From an uncultured Selenomonadaceae bacterium (GTDB taxonomy: Bacteria > Bacillota > Negativicutes > Selenomonadales > Selenomonadaceae), in contig CAJOFR010000023.1 of the NCBI GenBank assembly GCA_905234195.1, positions 1-39,057 on the forward strand: a stretch of DNA of 39,057 bases, written 5' to 3'. Position numbers and translations under genes: made by a program. The stretch's first letter is position 1. Each line of letters starts with the position of its first letter. Positions 7,540-15,149 of this stretch are shown in pieces. A model generated the notes under the pieces. The model saw only the letters and a program-made list of their open reading frames with translations. It did no database searches and had not been told where the DNA came from.

Positions 7540-8298
7540 AATTTCGGTAATGGGCACGTCGACAATTTTTTTCGGCAAATCGGCGGCGGCTTGTCTGTCC
7601 AAAATTATAGTTACGTCTTGATGAAGTTGCAAAATCGACGCGGGGGCTTCGGGGGTCACGCTGCCGCAAATCGCTTTGTAAACGGCGGCTGACTTATTTT
7701 TCCCATTGGCGAGCAACACGACGCGCCGAGCAAGCATAATCGTTTTAATTCCCATACTTATCGCGTACTTCGGGACTTCGTCGACGTTGCTGAAAAATCT
7801 CGAATTGGCTTTAATAGTTTCGTCGTCAAGCTTAACTTTGTGGGTCGTCGCCTCGAATTTAATATCCGGCTCGTTAAAACCGATATGCGCGTTTTGCCCG
7901 ATGCCCAAAATCTGCAAATCGATGCCGCCCTTTGAACGAATCAGCCTGTCATATTTCAAACCTTCCGCGCCGACATTTTCAGCCGTGCCGTCGGGAATAA
8001 AAATATTTTCGGGCTTAATGTTGATATGGCGGAAAAAGTTTTCGTGCATGAAATAATGGTAACTCTGCGGATTATCCGCGCTCAAGCCGATATATTCATC
8101 AAGGTTAAACGTCGTAACGCGCGAAAAATCCAGCCCGATAGTTTCGTGGACGGCGACGAGAGTTTCATACATTTTCAGCGGCGTGCTCCCCGTTGCGAGA
8201 CCAAGAACGCTGTCCGGCTTAAGGTAAATTTGTCCGGCGACAATCTTCGCCGCCTCCGCGCTCATTTGTTCGTAGGAATTTGTGATTAAAATTCTCAT
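7534..8298 (-). CDS. nagB: Glucosamine-6-phosphate deaminase
   Basis: NagB converts glucosamine-6-phosphate to fructose-6-phosphate and ammonia. The family motifs are all present: GLATGSTPLKMYE, FNLDEYIGL (active-site Asp), GIGQNAHIGFNEP (with the catalytic His region) and the lid segment around GKNKSAAVYKA. The longest frame starts at 8370, but its first 24 residues read through the end of ilvN and are not family-like. ATG 8298 gives 254 residues and the usual start MRILITNSYEQ. It lies 4 bp after the ilvN stop and has no good ribosome binding site, suggesting coupling to ilvN. The stop overlaps the convergent hemW stop. Confidence 0.95.
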   Translation of the reverse strand: MRILITNSYEQMSAEAAKIVAGQIYLKPDSVLGLATGSTPLKMYETLVAVHETIGLDFSRVTTFNLDEYIGLSADNPQSYHYFMHENFFRHINIKPENIFIPDGTAENVGAEGLKYDRLIRSKGGIDLQILGIGQNAHIGFNEPDIKFEATTHKVKLDDETIKANSRFFSNVDEVPKYAISMGIKTIMLARRVVLLANGKNKSAAVYKAICGSVTPEAPASILQLHQDVTIILDRQAAADLPKKIVDVPITEIL

Positions 8299-8302
8299 GA
8301 CA

Positions 8303-8803
8303 CTACATTTTTTTGACGGGGACGGGACCGCGCGAAAGGGCAATCGCTCCGGTTCGTGCAATCTCAACAATTTCGTAATCGCTCAAAACTTCGCAAATGG
8401 CGTCGATTTTTTGTTGGTTGCCGGTGAGTTCGATAATGACGTTTTCGCTTGTTACGTCGACAATCTGCGCGCGGAAAATATCGACAACGCTGACAAGGTC
8501 GGCGCGCGCCTCCTTCGACGCCTTAACTTTAATCATGACGAGTTCGCGGGCAATGGAAGGCACCTTGCTCAAGTTCACGATTTTAATCACGTCGATTAAT
8601 TTGCCGAGCTGATTAACGACCTGGTCGAGTTCGTTTTCGGATTCGACGCTGACGACGATATTTATTCTCGTGACGCTGGGTTCTTCGGTGTAGCCTGCGG
8701 AAATACTTTCGATATTAAAAGCGCGGCGGCTGATAAGTCCGGACACGTGCGTCAAAACTCCGGGCTTGTTATCGACGAGCACCGCCAATAAATATTTTTC
8801 CAT
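8303..8803 (-). CDS. ilvN: Acetolactate synthase small (regulatory) subunit
   Basis: This 166-residue regulatory subunit of acetohydroxyacid synthase is called IlvH or IlvN depending on species. The N-terminal ACT domain begins KYLLAVLVDNKPGVLTHVSG, which normally binds valine for feedback inhibition. The rest is the typical C-terminal small-subunit domain. The start is ATG 8803, with AGGAG 9 nt upstream; GTG 8812 in the longer frame overlaps that site. It is downstream of ilvB on the same strand, but 222 bp away because repeat copy A and flanking low-complexity sequence fill the gap. nagB follows after 4 bp. Confidence 0.95.
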   Translation of the reverse strand: MEKYLLAVLVDNKPGVLTHVSGLISRRAFNIESISAGYTEEPSVTRINIVVSVESENELDQVVNQLGKLIDVIKIVNLSKVPSIARELVMIKVKASKEARADLVSVVDIFRAQIVDVTSENVIIELTGNQQKIDAICEVLSDYEIVEIARTGAIALSRGPVPVKKM

Positions 8804-8861
8804 ATCAATCACTCCTTTTTAAGGGTTAAGGGGCAAGGGTTAAGGGATTAGTATGAAGTTA

Positions 8862-8963
8862 GGAGAGAGGCCGCCCAAGGATGGGCGGCCGCCCGCATTT
8901 GGTCGCGTGATGCGACCTCTGCGGGCAGTTTTCTTTTGCTTCTTTTCTTTTGCGCCAAAAGAA
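8862..8963 (-). repeat. Dispersed three-hairpin repeat, copy A
   Basis: Read on the minus strand (the direction of ilvB): hairpin I at 8945-8963 (arms TTCTTTTG/CAAAAGAA, shorter than in other copies), a CAAAAGAAAACT linker, hairpin II at 8891-8926 (arms GCCCGCA/TGCGGGC enclosing GGTCGC/GCGACC), and hairpin III at 8869-8890 (arms GGCCGCCCA/TGGGCGGCC, loop TCCT), then TCTCTCCT. It lies between ilvB and ilvN, so it could attenuate expression of the downstream genes. CCCTTAACCC-like tracts flank both sides. Confidence 0.85.
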
Positions 8964-9025
8964 CCCTCTCAAGGGGAAAGGGATTAGTGGAAAGGGTTAA
9001 GGGAAAAGAATCTTATCCCTAAAAA

Positions 9026-10711
9026 CTAGTTCAAGACCATTTGGTCAAGGCGTTTGCCGCCGGGAACCATAGGAATAACATTTTCGTCCTGCGGAACATA
9101 AACGTCAATGACAGCCGCGCCCTGCGAATTCAAAATTTCCGGCAGCTTAGTTTCAAGTTCCTCCGCCTTCGTGAGACGATAGCCGCGAACGCCCATAGCC
9201 TCTGCAATCTTTATGAAGTCGCGTTTTAAATTCAGTTCGGAGGCGGAATAATGGTGGCTGTAGAAAAGCCGCTGCCACTGCCCGACCATTCCCAAAATAA
9301 AATTGTGGACGATAACAACTTTAACGTCAATGTCGTGGTCGGCTATCGTCGCAAGCTCCTGAATGTTCATCATAATGGAGCCGTCGCCGGTGAAGAGGAC
9401 AACTTTTTTTTCGGGACAAGCAAGTTTCGCACCCATAGCGGCGGGCAATCCGAAACCCATTGTGCCGAGCCCGCCACTAGTCAAAAATTGTCGCGGAGCC
9501 TTCGTCTTGAAAAATTGCGCCGCCCACATTTGGTGCTGACCGACGTCCGTCACGGCGATTGTATTTTCGTCGCAAAGGTCGCTGATTTTTGAAATAAGTG
9601 CGCCCGGTTTTATGACGTCGCCTTCAGATTTAAAACTGAAAGGATGTTTTTTGCCCTCGTCGACGGCTTGATTTTTCCACGCGGAAAATTTTTCGGCGAA
9701 ATTAATTTTCGAGGCGTTAAGTTTGTTTTTGAAAAGAGGCAACGACCATTTTAAATCGCCGACAACTTTATAATCGACTTGAATATTTTTGTTGACTTCG
9801 GCGGGATCAATTTCAAAGTGCACGATTTTCGCATTGGGAGCAAAATCCGCAACGCGCCCCGTCACTCTGTCGCTGAACCTCATGCCAATCGCCAAAAGCA
9901 AATCACAATTTTGAATCGCCATGTTCGCGCCGTAAGAGCCGTGCATTCCCGCGAAACCGAGATAACCTGCGCGCTCCGGTTCAATGCAACCGAGCCCCAT
10001 TAAAGTGGAAGTGGAAGGGCAGCCGAGACGATTTAAAATTTCTCTGACGTCCTCCGAAGTCTCCGAAGAAATCACCCCGCCGCCGATAAAAATTAAAGGA
10101 CGCTCACAATTTTCGACAGCCGTGACAATTTCGTCTATGGATTTTTCGTCGCCGATATTTTTATCGGTATAGCCGCGCAGATTTATTTTGTCGGGATAAT
10201 TAAAATCAATCTCCGCGTTAAAAACGTCAGCGGCAATATCAATGGACACGGGAGCTTTCCTGCCCGTCCGCGCGATAAAAAAAGCTTCCTTAATGACGCG
10301 CGGCACGTCGTTCACATTTTTAACAAGGTAGTTGTGTTTCGTGATTGGCGTGGTGATTCCGCAGACGTCGACTTCTTGAAAAGAATCCTTGCCGATAGCG
10401 TGATTGGCAACCTGCCCCGTGATACAAACCAGCGGCACCGAATCCATGTTCGCGGTGGCAATGCCCGTGACTAAATTCGCCGCGCCGGGTCCGCTCGTCG
10501 CAATGACGACGCCGACTTTTCCGGTCGCGCGCGCGTAGCCGTCCGCCGCATGCACCGCGCCTTGTTCATGCCCCGTCAAAATATTGGGGAACTTCATTTT
10601 ATAAATTTCGTCGTAGAGTTTCAGCACGACTCCGCCCGGGTAGCCGAAAACCAAGTCAACGCCTTCTTTTTTCAGGCTCTCCAAAACTGCCTGCGCTCCG
10701 TTCATCCTCAA
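9026..10711 (-). CDS. ilvB: Acetolactate synthase large (catalytic) subunit
   Basis: This thiamine-diphosphate enzyme forms acetolactate or acetohydroxybutyrate, the first common step of branched-chain amino acid synthesis. The catalytic Glu lies in TGHEQGAVHAADGYAR (about residue 49). The ThDP/Mg motif starts GDGSIMMN and the FAD-binding middle domain is intact. The length of 561 residues is usual. The longest frame starts at TTG 10726, but GGAGGG (10719-10724) lies inside it. TTG 10711 is 7 nt from that site and gives the family-like start MRMNGAQAV; ATG 10705 is the alternative. It forms a unit with ilvN and nagB, interrupted by repeat copy A. Confidence 0.96.
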   Translation of the reverse strand: MRMNGAQAVLESLKKEGVDLVFGYPGGVVLKLYDEIYKMKFPNILTGHEQGAVHAADGYARATGKVGVVIATSGPGAANLVTGIATANMDSVPLVCITGQVANHAIGKDSFQEVDVCGITTPITKHNYLVKNVNDVPRVIKEAFFIARTGRKAPVSIDIAADVFNAEIDFNYPDKINLRGYTDKNIGDEKSIDEIVTAVENCERPLIFIGGGVISSETSEDVREILNRLGCPSTSTLMGLGCIEPERAGYLGFAGMHGSYGANMAIQNCDLLLAIGMRFSDRVTGRVADFAPNAKIVHFEIDPAEVNKNIQVDYKVVGDLKWSLPLFKNKLNASKINFAEKFSAWKNQAVDEGKKHPFSFKSEGDVIKPGALISKISDLCDENTIAVTDVGQHQMWAAQFFKTKAPRQFLTSGGLGTMGFGLPAAMGAKLACPEKKVVLFTGDGSIMMNIQELATIADHDIDVKVVIVHNFILGMVGQWQRLFYSHHYSASELNLKRDFIKIAEAMGVRGYRLTKAEELETKLPEILNSQGAAVIDVYVPQDENVIPMVPGGKRLDQMVLN

Positions 10712-10745
10712 AACTTTTCCCTCCAAATTAATCTGGTTTTGAGGA

Positions 10746-10774
10746 ATTGTATCATAAATTTTTTTTCTTGTGTA
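10746..10774 (-). promoter_or_regulatory. Promoter of ilvB
   Basis: On the minus strand, -35 is TACACA (10769-10774) and -10 is TACAAT (10746-10751), with a 17-bp spacer and a TG one base before the -10. It sits between ilvB and the end of the hydrolase gene. The short leader, about 35 nt, shows no leucine-codon leader peptide or T-box. Confidence 0.55.
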
Positions 10775-10783
10775 GAGATTTTT

Positions 10784-11638
10784 TTATTGCCGCCAACCTT
10801 CAACGATTTTCAAAATTATATCGGCAATTTCCTGTTCCTTTTGCTGATAAGTGTGACCGGTTTTTTCTATGAAGACCAATTTATTTTCCGAAGAAGTTTT
10901 CATGTGGTCGTTAATGTTCTCCAAAAAATTCGCGGGGTTGCCGCGTGTGAACTTGTCATAAGTTCCGATAACCATTGCGCCGTTGTGGGTGATTTTTTCA
11001 ATTTGGTTGAAATCCCCGTCAACTTCGGTGTGAACATTATTTAGCGCGCCGGAAATCCAATCGTAAGCAGTATTCGCCGTGCACTGCACCCAGCCCATAA
11101 AATAAAACGGCAAAATTTTTTCGCCCTGCTTGTAGTTCACCATGCGCCGGATAATTTCTTTTTCGGAAGCCGTGACATTTTCCATCATGTGAGTTAAATT
11201 CGCGGGGCTGAGAAAAATAAAGTGCTCCGGCTTTTTTTCGTCGTGGTGCCCCGAAAGATAATGAATGACTTTGTTCGCGCCGAGAGAATGCCCCGCCAAA
11301 ATTATGTGCTTGTAATTATTTTTCTCCGCGAAATCCAAATAAGCTCCAATGTCGTCGTCGGTGTAAGAAAATCTTTCGTTCCACGAGCCGATAATTTCTT
11401 TCGCGCTGGTCTTCGCGTTGTACGTCTCGATTTTCCCGAAAGCGTCGTTCGTCTGCGCGTAAACAAAATCAATTCCGTTCGCGCTCAAAGTGTCGCCGAT
11501 ATTAAAATAAAAAGGATTTGAATAAAAATTTCCGTGAATCCCCGTTATCGCAATGACAACCGTGTCAGCATTTTCCGCATCAAAAATCACGCCGTCTAAA
11601 ACCGTCCCGCGCTCCGTTGCGACCTCTAACCCTTTCAT
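10784..11638 (-). CDS. Cytoplasmic alpha/beta hydrolase
   Basis: This 284-residue alpha/beta-hydrolase has no signal peptide. The nucleophile elbow is GHSLGAN, with Ser118. The oxyanion-side motif is ITGIHGNFYSN. A likely catalytic His lies in EKTGHTYQQKEQE near the C-terminus. The layout resembles the DUF1749 esterase group. Its ATG overlaps the stop of the DsbA-like gene by 4 bp, so it is the last gene of the four-gene redox operon. The substrate is unknown; the operon context suggests a role in detoxifying or remodelling small carbonyl or ester compounds. Confidence 0.82.
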   Translation of the reverse strand: MKGLEVATERGTVLDGVIFDAENADTVVIAITGIHGNFYSNPFYFNIGDTLSANGIDFVYAQTNDAFGKIETYNAKTSAKEIIGSWNERFSYTDDDIGAYLDFAEKNNYKHIILAGHSLGANKVIHYLSGHHDEKKPEHFIFLSPANLTHMMENVTASEKEIIRRMVNYKQGEKILPFYFMGWVQCTANTAYDWISGALNNVHTEVDGDFNQIEKITHNGAMVIGTYDKFTRGNPANFLENINDHMKTSSENKLVFIEKTGHTYQQKEQEIADIILKIVEGWRQ

Positions 11639-12513
11639 CTTATCACCTGAATTTTTTTCGCGAACCAGCCGCGTTCAACTTCCACGATTTTTATTTCTCC
11701 GTTCTCGATTAGCGGTGCGATAAATTTTTTCACTTCGTCCATGCTGCCAAAGTCAAATGCCTCGCGCAATTCTACGGACGAAATCAGCGGGTGCCTCTCC
11801 AATAATTTTCGCAAAGCCCTTTCCAATTTTTCCGCGCCCTTCGGTTTTACCGCCCCGCCCGTCAATTTTTCGATAATCCTTATAAAATCTTCATAGCCGA
11901 GCAATTCTTGAAACAAAACTCCTTCGCCGTTGTACTCGATTAGATACGCCGGCAATGTTCGGATTCTCAACTTGTACGCAAAATTTAAATCCTCTTTTAA
12001 TTTTTCCTTCGACGTCTCGCCTTTGAAGTGCTTTAAAAATTTTTCTTCGTCGAGTCCGGTTTTTCTCACGACGTTTAATATTTCCTCAAGCCGCGTCGTT
12101 TGTTTGCAGTCGACAATCGTTGCGTATCTCAAGTTATATAAAAATTGTTCCGCCTTCGATTCATCGACGAGTTGCGCGGATTTGTAAGCTAAGTTCAGCG
12201 GCAAAGATGTCGTCTCGTGAATCGAAAACAACTGAAAATCCGTCATGATTATCGGCATTCCGCTGATTGATTCTTCGCTCTCGTAAATCCTTGCAAGTTT
12301 TGCATTGTAATTTTTCAGCGCGAACTCTCTGCTTATCGACAAGTCTGCAGGGTTTACAAAATCGTAAACGTTTTTCACGAGCACGCTCATTAGATATTTG
12401 AACTCGATTTTTTCTGCAAAGTGCGTCTCCAATTTTCTGAAGACAGGTTCGCTCTCGTAAGATAACCCCATCATCGGATCGGTGAAGGTTATCACCGTGA
12501 CTTTATCGCTCAT
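11635..12513 (-). CDS. DsbA/FrnE-like thioredoxin-fold protein lacking the CxxC pair
   Basis: This 292-residue protein has the outline of the cytosolic DsbA/FrnE family: strand, then TDP motif (residues 11-13), a helical insertion, and a late cis-Pro-like loop (RIRTLPAYLIEY). Where relatives carry a CxxC redox pair just after TDP, this protein has M15-G-L-S18, so neither cysteine is present. The C-terminal 75 residues or so (LLERHPLISSVELREAF to GWFAKKIQ) look like a small winged-helix domain. It may therefore act as a binding or adaptor protein, as YjbH/SpxH does for Spx, rather than as an oxidoreductase. It overlaps both neighbours by 4 bp (ATGA). Confidence 0.72.
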   Translation of the reverse strand: MSDKVTVITFTDPMMGLSYESEPVFRKLETHFAEKIEFKYLMSVLVKNVYDFVNPADLSISREFALKNYNAKLARIYESEESISGMPIIMTDFQLFSIHETTSLPLNLAYKSAQLVDESKAEQFLYNLRYATIVDCKQTTRLEEILNVVRKTGLDEEKFLKHFKGETSKEKLKEDLNFAYKLRIRTLPAYLIEYNGEGVLFQELLGYEDFIRIIEKLTGGAVKPKGAEKLERALRKLLERHPLISSVELREAFDFGSMDEVKKFIAPLIENGEIKIVEVERGWFAKKIQVIR

Positions 12514-12872
12514 TTGTAATCATTCCTATCGAAATTAACTCCGCCTACGCCCCAATCTTTTATGTCGTCGTATTTCACGTAAATATTTTTCAAATTAATT
12601 TGGAGTACTTCGCTAAAAATTTTCGCAATCTCCGCCGTCAATTGGTCGTAGCCGTAATGAACTTCGTTGCCAAAAATGCTGACTTTGACATAAGCGACCG
12701 GCTGATTTTTATTTCCCCTAAGATAAATTCTGCAATTATCCTCGAAGCCGACCATTAAATATTCTTCGCTCAAACCAGGCAACAACTCTATCGCCTTGCC
12801 GAGCCTCGTTTTTAATTTAATCTCTTGTTCTTCGCTAATCGGGACGTCAACTTTTGAAAACATAAACGGCAA
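12510..12872 (-). CDS. MIF/tautomerase-like protein with catalytic N-terminal proline
   Basis: The longest frame begins at 12956, but its first 28 codons overlap the preceding gene. A TTG at 12872 has GGGAGG 8 nt upstream and gives M-PFMFSKVDVPIS. After Met removal this exposes Pro1, the catalytic base of the MIF/4-oxalocrotonate tautomerase superfamily. The 120-residue length matches MIF-like proteins, and the blocks PGLSEEYLMVGFEDN and NIYVKYDDIKDWGVGG fit bacterial MIF homologues. It probably interconverts keto and enol forms of a phenylpyruvate-like substrate. It starts 16 bp after the oxidoreductase and overlaps the DsbA-like gene by 4 bp. Confidence 0.8.
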   Translation of the reverse strand: MPFMFSKVDVPISEEQEIKLKTRLGKAIELLPGLSEEYLMVGFEDNCRIYLRGNKNQPVAYVKVSIFGNEVHYGYDQLTAEIAKIFSEVLQINLKNIYVKYDDIKDWGVGGVNFDRNDYK

Positions 12873-12888
12873 TTTTATTACCTCCCAA

Positions 12889-13920
12889 TTATTTTTTGCC
12901 GCGCAGGACGAAAACGCACTTGTGCCCGGGCGTCCGATAACAAGTATTGCAACCAATGCAAGCCGACGGTTTTAAATCCCCGCTCTTCCAACGATTAACA
13001 ATATCCGGCTCCCTGACCAAAGCCCTCGACAACGACAAATATTCAATGTCCTTCTTGAGCAAAATTTTATTCATGCTCTCCGCGCTCCTGTGACCGCCGA
13101 CCAAAATTATCGGGATGTCTACTTGAGATTTCACCATAGCCGCATATTTTTGGAAGTAACCTTCATTCGCTCCGGCGCGCGCCTCTCGCGAAGTGTAATT
13201 GCCGCTAATTTCTACCGCATCCACTCCGTGCGCCTTCATAGTCTGGCAGGCAACAATGCAGTCGTGAATATTCAAGCCGCCGTCAGAAAAATCATCGCAA
13301 TTAATTTTTGCAATCACGCAGAAATTTTTGCCGACGACCCCGCGCACTTCGTCCAAAATTTTTCCGAGAACATGTGCGCGTTTTTCGGGGCTGCCGCCGT
13401 ATTCGTCGTGCCGGTTGTTGTACATTGGGCTGATAAATTTGCTGAGAAAAAAATTATGCGCGACGTGCAACTGAATCCCGTCATAGCCCGCAGATTTTGC
13501 ACGCGCCGCCGCATCGCGGAACAAATTTACAAACTCGTTGATATGTTCCGTCGTCAGCTGCCCGATTGGAATTTTATAAAGGTCTTCGCCGATATAAAAA
13601 ACAGAATCAACCATCGCGGTCTGCATAAAAATTTTGCAGTCGTATTCGTGAATCATGTCCGTGAATTTTTTGTGCTGCTCGATAAATTTATCGTCGTGAA
13701 ATTGCGCAATCCCGTCGAGGTAAGCATCATGAGGGGAGACCGTCGTTATTCCCGTGACAATCGCGGCGACTCCTCCCCTTGCAAGTTCGCGGTAAGTTTC
13801 AAAAATCGGCTCAGTTAAATTTCCGTCGTCGTCAGCAAGAGCCAACCACGTTGCCGAACGGAAGAGACGATTTTTCAAATCGAGCTGATTTAATTTCGTT
13901 TTATCAAAAATATTTTTCAC
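12889..13920 (-). CDS. NADH:flavin oxidoreductase, Old Yellow Enzyme family
   Basis: This 343-residue FMN TIM-barrel enzyme belongs to the OYE family. Supporting blocks are KNRLFRSATW, DGIQLHVAHNFFLSKFISP, NNRHDEYGG and VGGHRSAESM. The end carries CIGCNTCYRTPGHKC, reminiscent of the cluster-binding cysteines of 2,4-dienoyl-CoA reductase-type OYEs, but the second FAD/NAD domain of those enzymes is absent. GTG 13920 is chosen over ATG 13980: AAAGG lies about 10 nt upstream and the protein then starts at the family position. Such enzymes reduce activated C=C bonds or quinones. It is the first gene of a four-gene operon with the tautomerase, DsbA-like protein and hydrolase. Confidence 0.88.
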   Translation of the reverse strand: MKNIFDKTKLNQLDLKNRLFRSATWLALADDDGNLTEPIFETYRELARGGVAAIVTGITTVSPHDAYLDGIAQFHDDKFIEQHKKFTDMIHEYDCKIFMQTAMVDSVFYIGEDLYKIPIGQLTTEHINEFVNLFRDAAARAKSAGYDGIQLHVAHNFFLSKFISPMYNNRHDEYGGSPEKRAHVLGKILDEVRGVVGKNFCVIAKINCDDFSDGGLNIHDCIVACQTMKAHGVDAVEISGNYTSREARAGANEGYFQKYAAMVKSQVDIPIILVGGHRSAESMNKILLKKDIEYLSLSRALVREPDIVNRWKSGDLKPSACIGCNTCYRTPGHKCVFVLRGKK

Positions 13921-13951
13921 TTTACTCACGCCTTTATCTTTTCTTTCGCAC

Positions 13952-13980
13952 ATAATATAGCCGGAAAAATTTTTATTCAA
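13952..13980 (-). promoter_or_regulatory. Promoter of the Old Yellow Enzyme operon
   Basis: On the minus strand, -35 is TTGAAT (13975-13980) and -10 is TATTAT (13952-13957), with a 17-bp spacer. It diverges from the strong promoter at 14021 with about 40 bp between the -35 boxes, so a shared regulator is possible. Confidence 0.55.
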
Positions 13981-14020
13981 GAACGCAGTTTTTTCTGCCT
14001 TACCTTTTCAAACGAAACTG

Positions 14021-14048
14021 TTGACAAGTTTTTTTTTCGCGCTACAAT
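14021..14048 (+). promoter_or_regulatory. Strong promoter of the NAD(P)-binding/HxlR unit
   Basis: The -35 is a consensus TTGACA (14021-14026), the spacer is 16 bp and the -10 is TACAAT (14043-14048). The expected transcription start falls inside the palindrome at 14053-14073. Confidence 0.75.
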
Positions 14049-14052
14049 AATT

Positions 14053-14073
14053 TTGTAATTAATAAAATTACAA
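14053..14073 (+). promoter_or_regulatory. Palindromic operator candidate
   Basis: Perfect 8-bp inverted repeat TTGTAATT-AATAA-AATTACAA, starting 5 bp after the -10 box. The position is right for repression. The obvious candidate to bind it is the HxlR-type regulator encoded two genes downstream, which would make the unit autoregulated. Confidence 0.6.
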
Positions 14074-14104
14074 GGAAAAAAAATCATTTCAGGGGGATTT
14101 TATC

Positions 14105-14734
14105 ATGAAAATAGCAGTCGTAGCGGCAAACGGAAAGGCAGGAAGGTTGATTGTTGAAGAGGCGGTAAATCGTGGTATGGACGTCACCGCGATTGTCAGA
14201 GGTGAAAACAAGACCGCAGCAAAGAATTTTGTCATCAAGGATATTTTCGACATTACAAGGGAAGATCTTGCCGGGTATGATGCTGTCGTGGACGCAGTCG
14301 GCGCGTGGACTCCCGACACTGTGCACATTATTCCCGATGCGGCGATGCATTTGTCCGACCTTTTGAAGGGCACTGATACCAGGCTTGTTGTCGTGGGTGG
14401 CGCGGGCAGTCTTTTTGTTAATCCCGAACACACCAAAACCGTTGCGGATGTTACTGCCTTCCCTGAATCCGTAATGCCCGTGTTGAATGCTCATAAGGAA
14501 GCCCTTGATAAACTTCGTGCCCGCAATGACGTGAACTGGACCTATGTCAGTCCCGCCGGAGATTTTCGGGCTGACGGAGCAAGGACAGGGAAATACATTT
14601 TGGGCGGAGAAGAGTTGGTGCTCAATGGCAAGGGCGAGAGCGTGATTTCTTATGCCGATTATGCGGTTGCTATGGTCGACGAAATAGAATCTGGCAAGCA
14701 TATCAAAGAGAGAATCAGCGTCGTCAGCGAGTAA
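14105..14734 (+). CDS. NAD(P)-binding oxidoreductase (atypical short-chain dehydrogenase)
   Basis: This 209-residue Rossmann protein begins KIAVVAANGKAGRLIVEEA, an atypical glycine-rich NAD(P) loop of the NAD(P)H-binding (NmrA/YwnB-like) group. No Tyr-x3-Lys catalytic pair of classical short-chain dehydrogenases is evident. Relatives are often paired with HxlR or MarR regulators and induced by quinones or aldehydes, so an electrophile-response role is plausible. The gene lies directly behind a strong promoter and palindrome, and the regulator gene follows 42 bp downstream. ATG 14105 is preceded by AGGGGG. Confidence 0.85.
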   Translation: MKIAVVAANGKAGRLIVEEAVNRGMDVTAIVRGENKTAAKNFVIKDIFDITREDLAGYDAVVDAVGAWTPDTVHIIPDAAMHLSDLLKGTDTRLVVVGGAGSLFVNPEHTKTVADVTAFPESVMPVLNAHKEALDKLRARNDVNWTYVSPAGDFRADGARTGKYILGGEELVLNGKGESVISYADYAVAMVDEIESGKHIKERISVVSE

Positions 14735-14776
14735 AATCATTGTTGATTTTTTTGCAGGTAGCGTGGAGGGGTCGCC

Positions 14777-15148
14777 TTGAACGAAAATATTTCTTATCCG
14801 ATAGATCGTTCCATGAAAAATATTTCCAAACAAAATTGTCCGATTGTTCACGCGCTCAGCGTAATCGGTCAAAAATGGAAACTGCCTATCCTTTGGTATC
14901 TTCACGAGAAAGAAAAAACCAGGTACAACGAACTTAAACGGCGCATACCCGGTATCACGAATATCATGCTGACAAAATCTCTTCGTGAGCTGGAAAATTC
15001 TGGGCTTGTCTTTCGTTGCGAGTGCGATTCAAATCCGCCAAAGGTCGTGGAATATTCTTTGACGGCTCTTGGTTTGCAACTTATCCCCGCGCTGAACGAG
15101 CTATACAATTGGGGATATAACCACATGATTAATTTTCCGAACGACTGA
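14777..15148 (+). CDS. HxlR-family transcriptional regulator
   Basis: This 123-residue winged-helix protein has the HxlR pattern: a conserved cysteine before the domain (KQNCPIVHALSVIGQKW), then ILWYL, TRYNELKRRIPGIT, the recognition helix MLTKSLRELE and the wing VEYSLTALG. The single Cys in the NCP position is the residue that senses electrophiles in relatives such as HypR and YodB. It starts at TTG 14777, with GGAGGG 6 nt upstream. It probably controls its own operon through the palindrome at 14053-14073. Its stop is one base from the convergent LysR gene. Confidence 0.9.
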   Translation: MNENISYPIDRSMKNISKQNCPIVHALSVIGQKWKLPILWYLHEKEKTRYNELKRRIPGITNIMLTKSLRELENSGLVFRCECDSNPPKVVEYSLTALGLQLIPALNELYNWGYNHMINFPND

Positions 15149-15149
15149 T

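Noticed and set aside
8299-8370. Longer nagB starting at 8370
   Set aside because: The extra 24 residues are the ilvN C-terminus read in another frame, with no ribosome binding site and no family similarity.
8862-8963. Repeat copies as CRISPR repeats or tRNA-like genes
   Set aside because: Copies are single and kilobases apart with no spacers, and the folds do not make a cloverleaf.
10712-10745. Leucine/valine attenuator or T-box before ilvB
   Set aside because: The leader is about 35 nt with no small reading frame, no terminator stem and no T-box sequence.
12873-12956. Longer tautomerase gene starting at 12956
   Set aside because: The extra part overlaps the oxidoreductase gene and would bury the catalytic Pro1; TTG 12872 has a well-placed GGGAGG.
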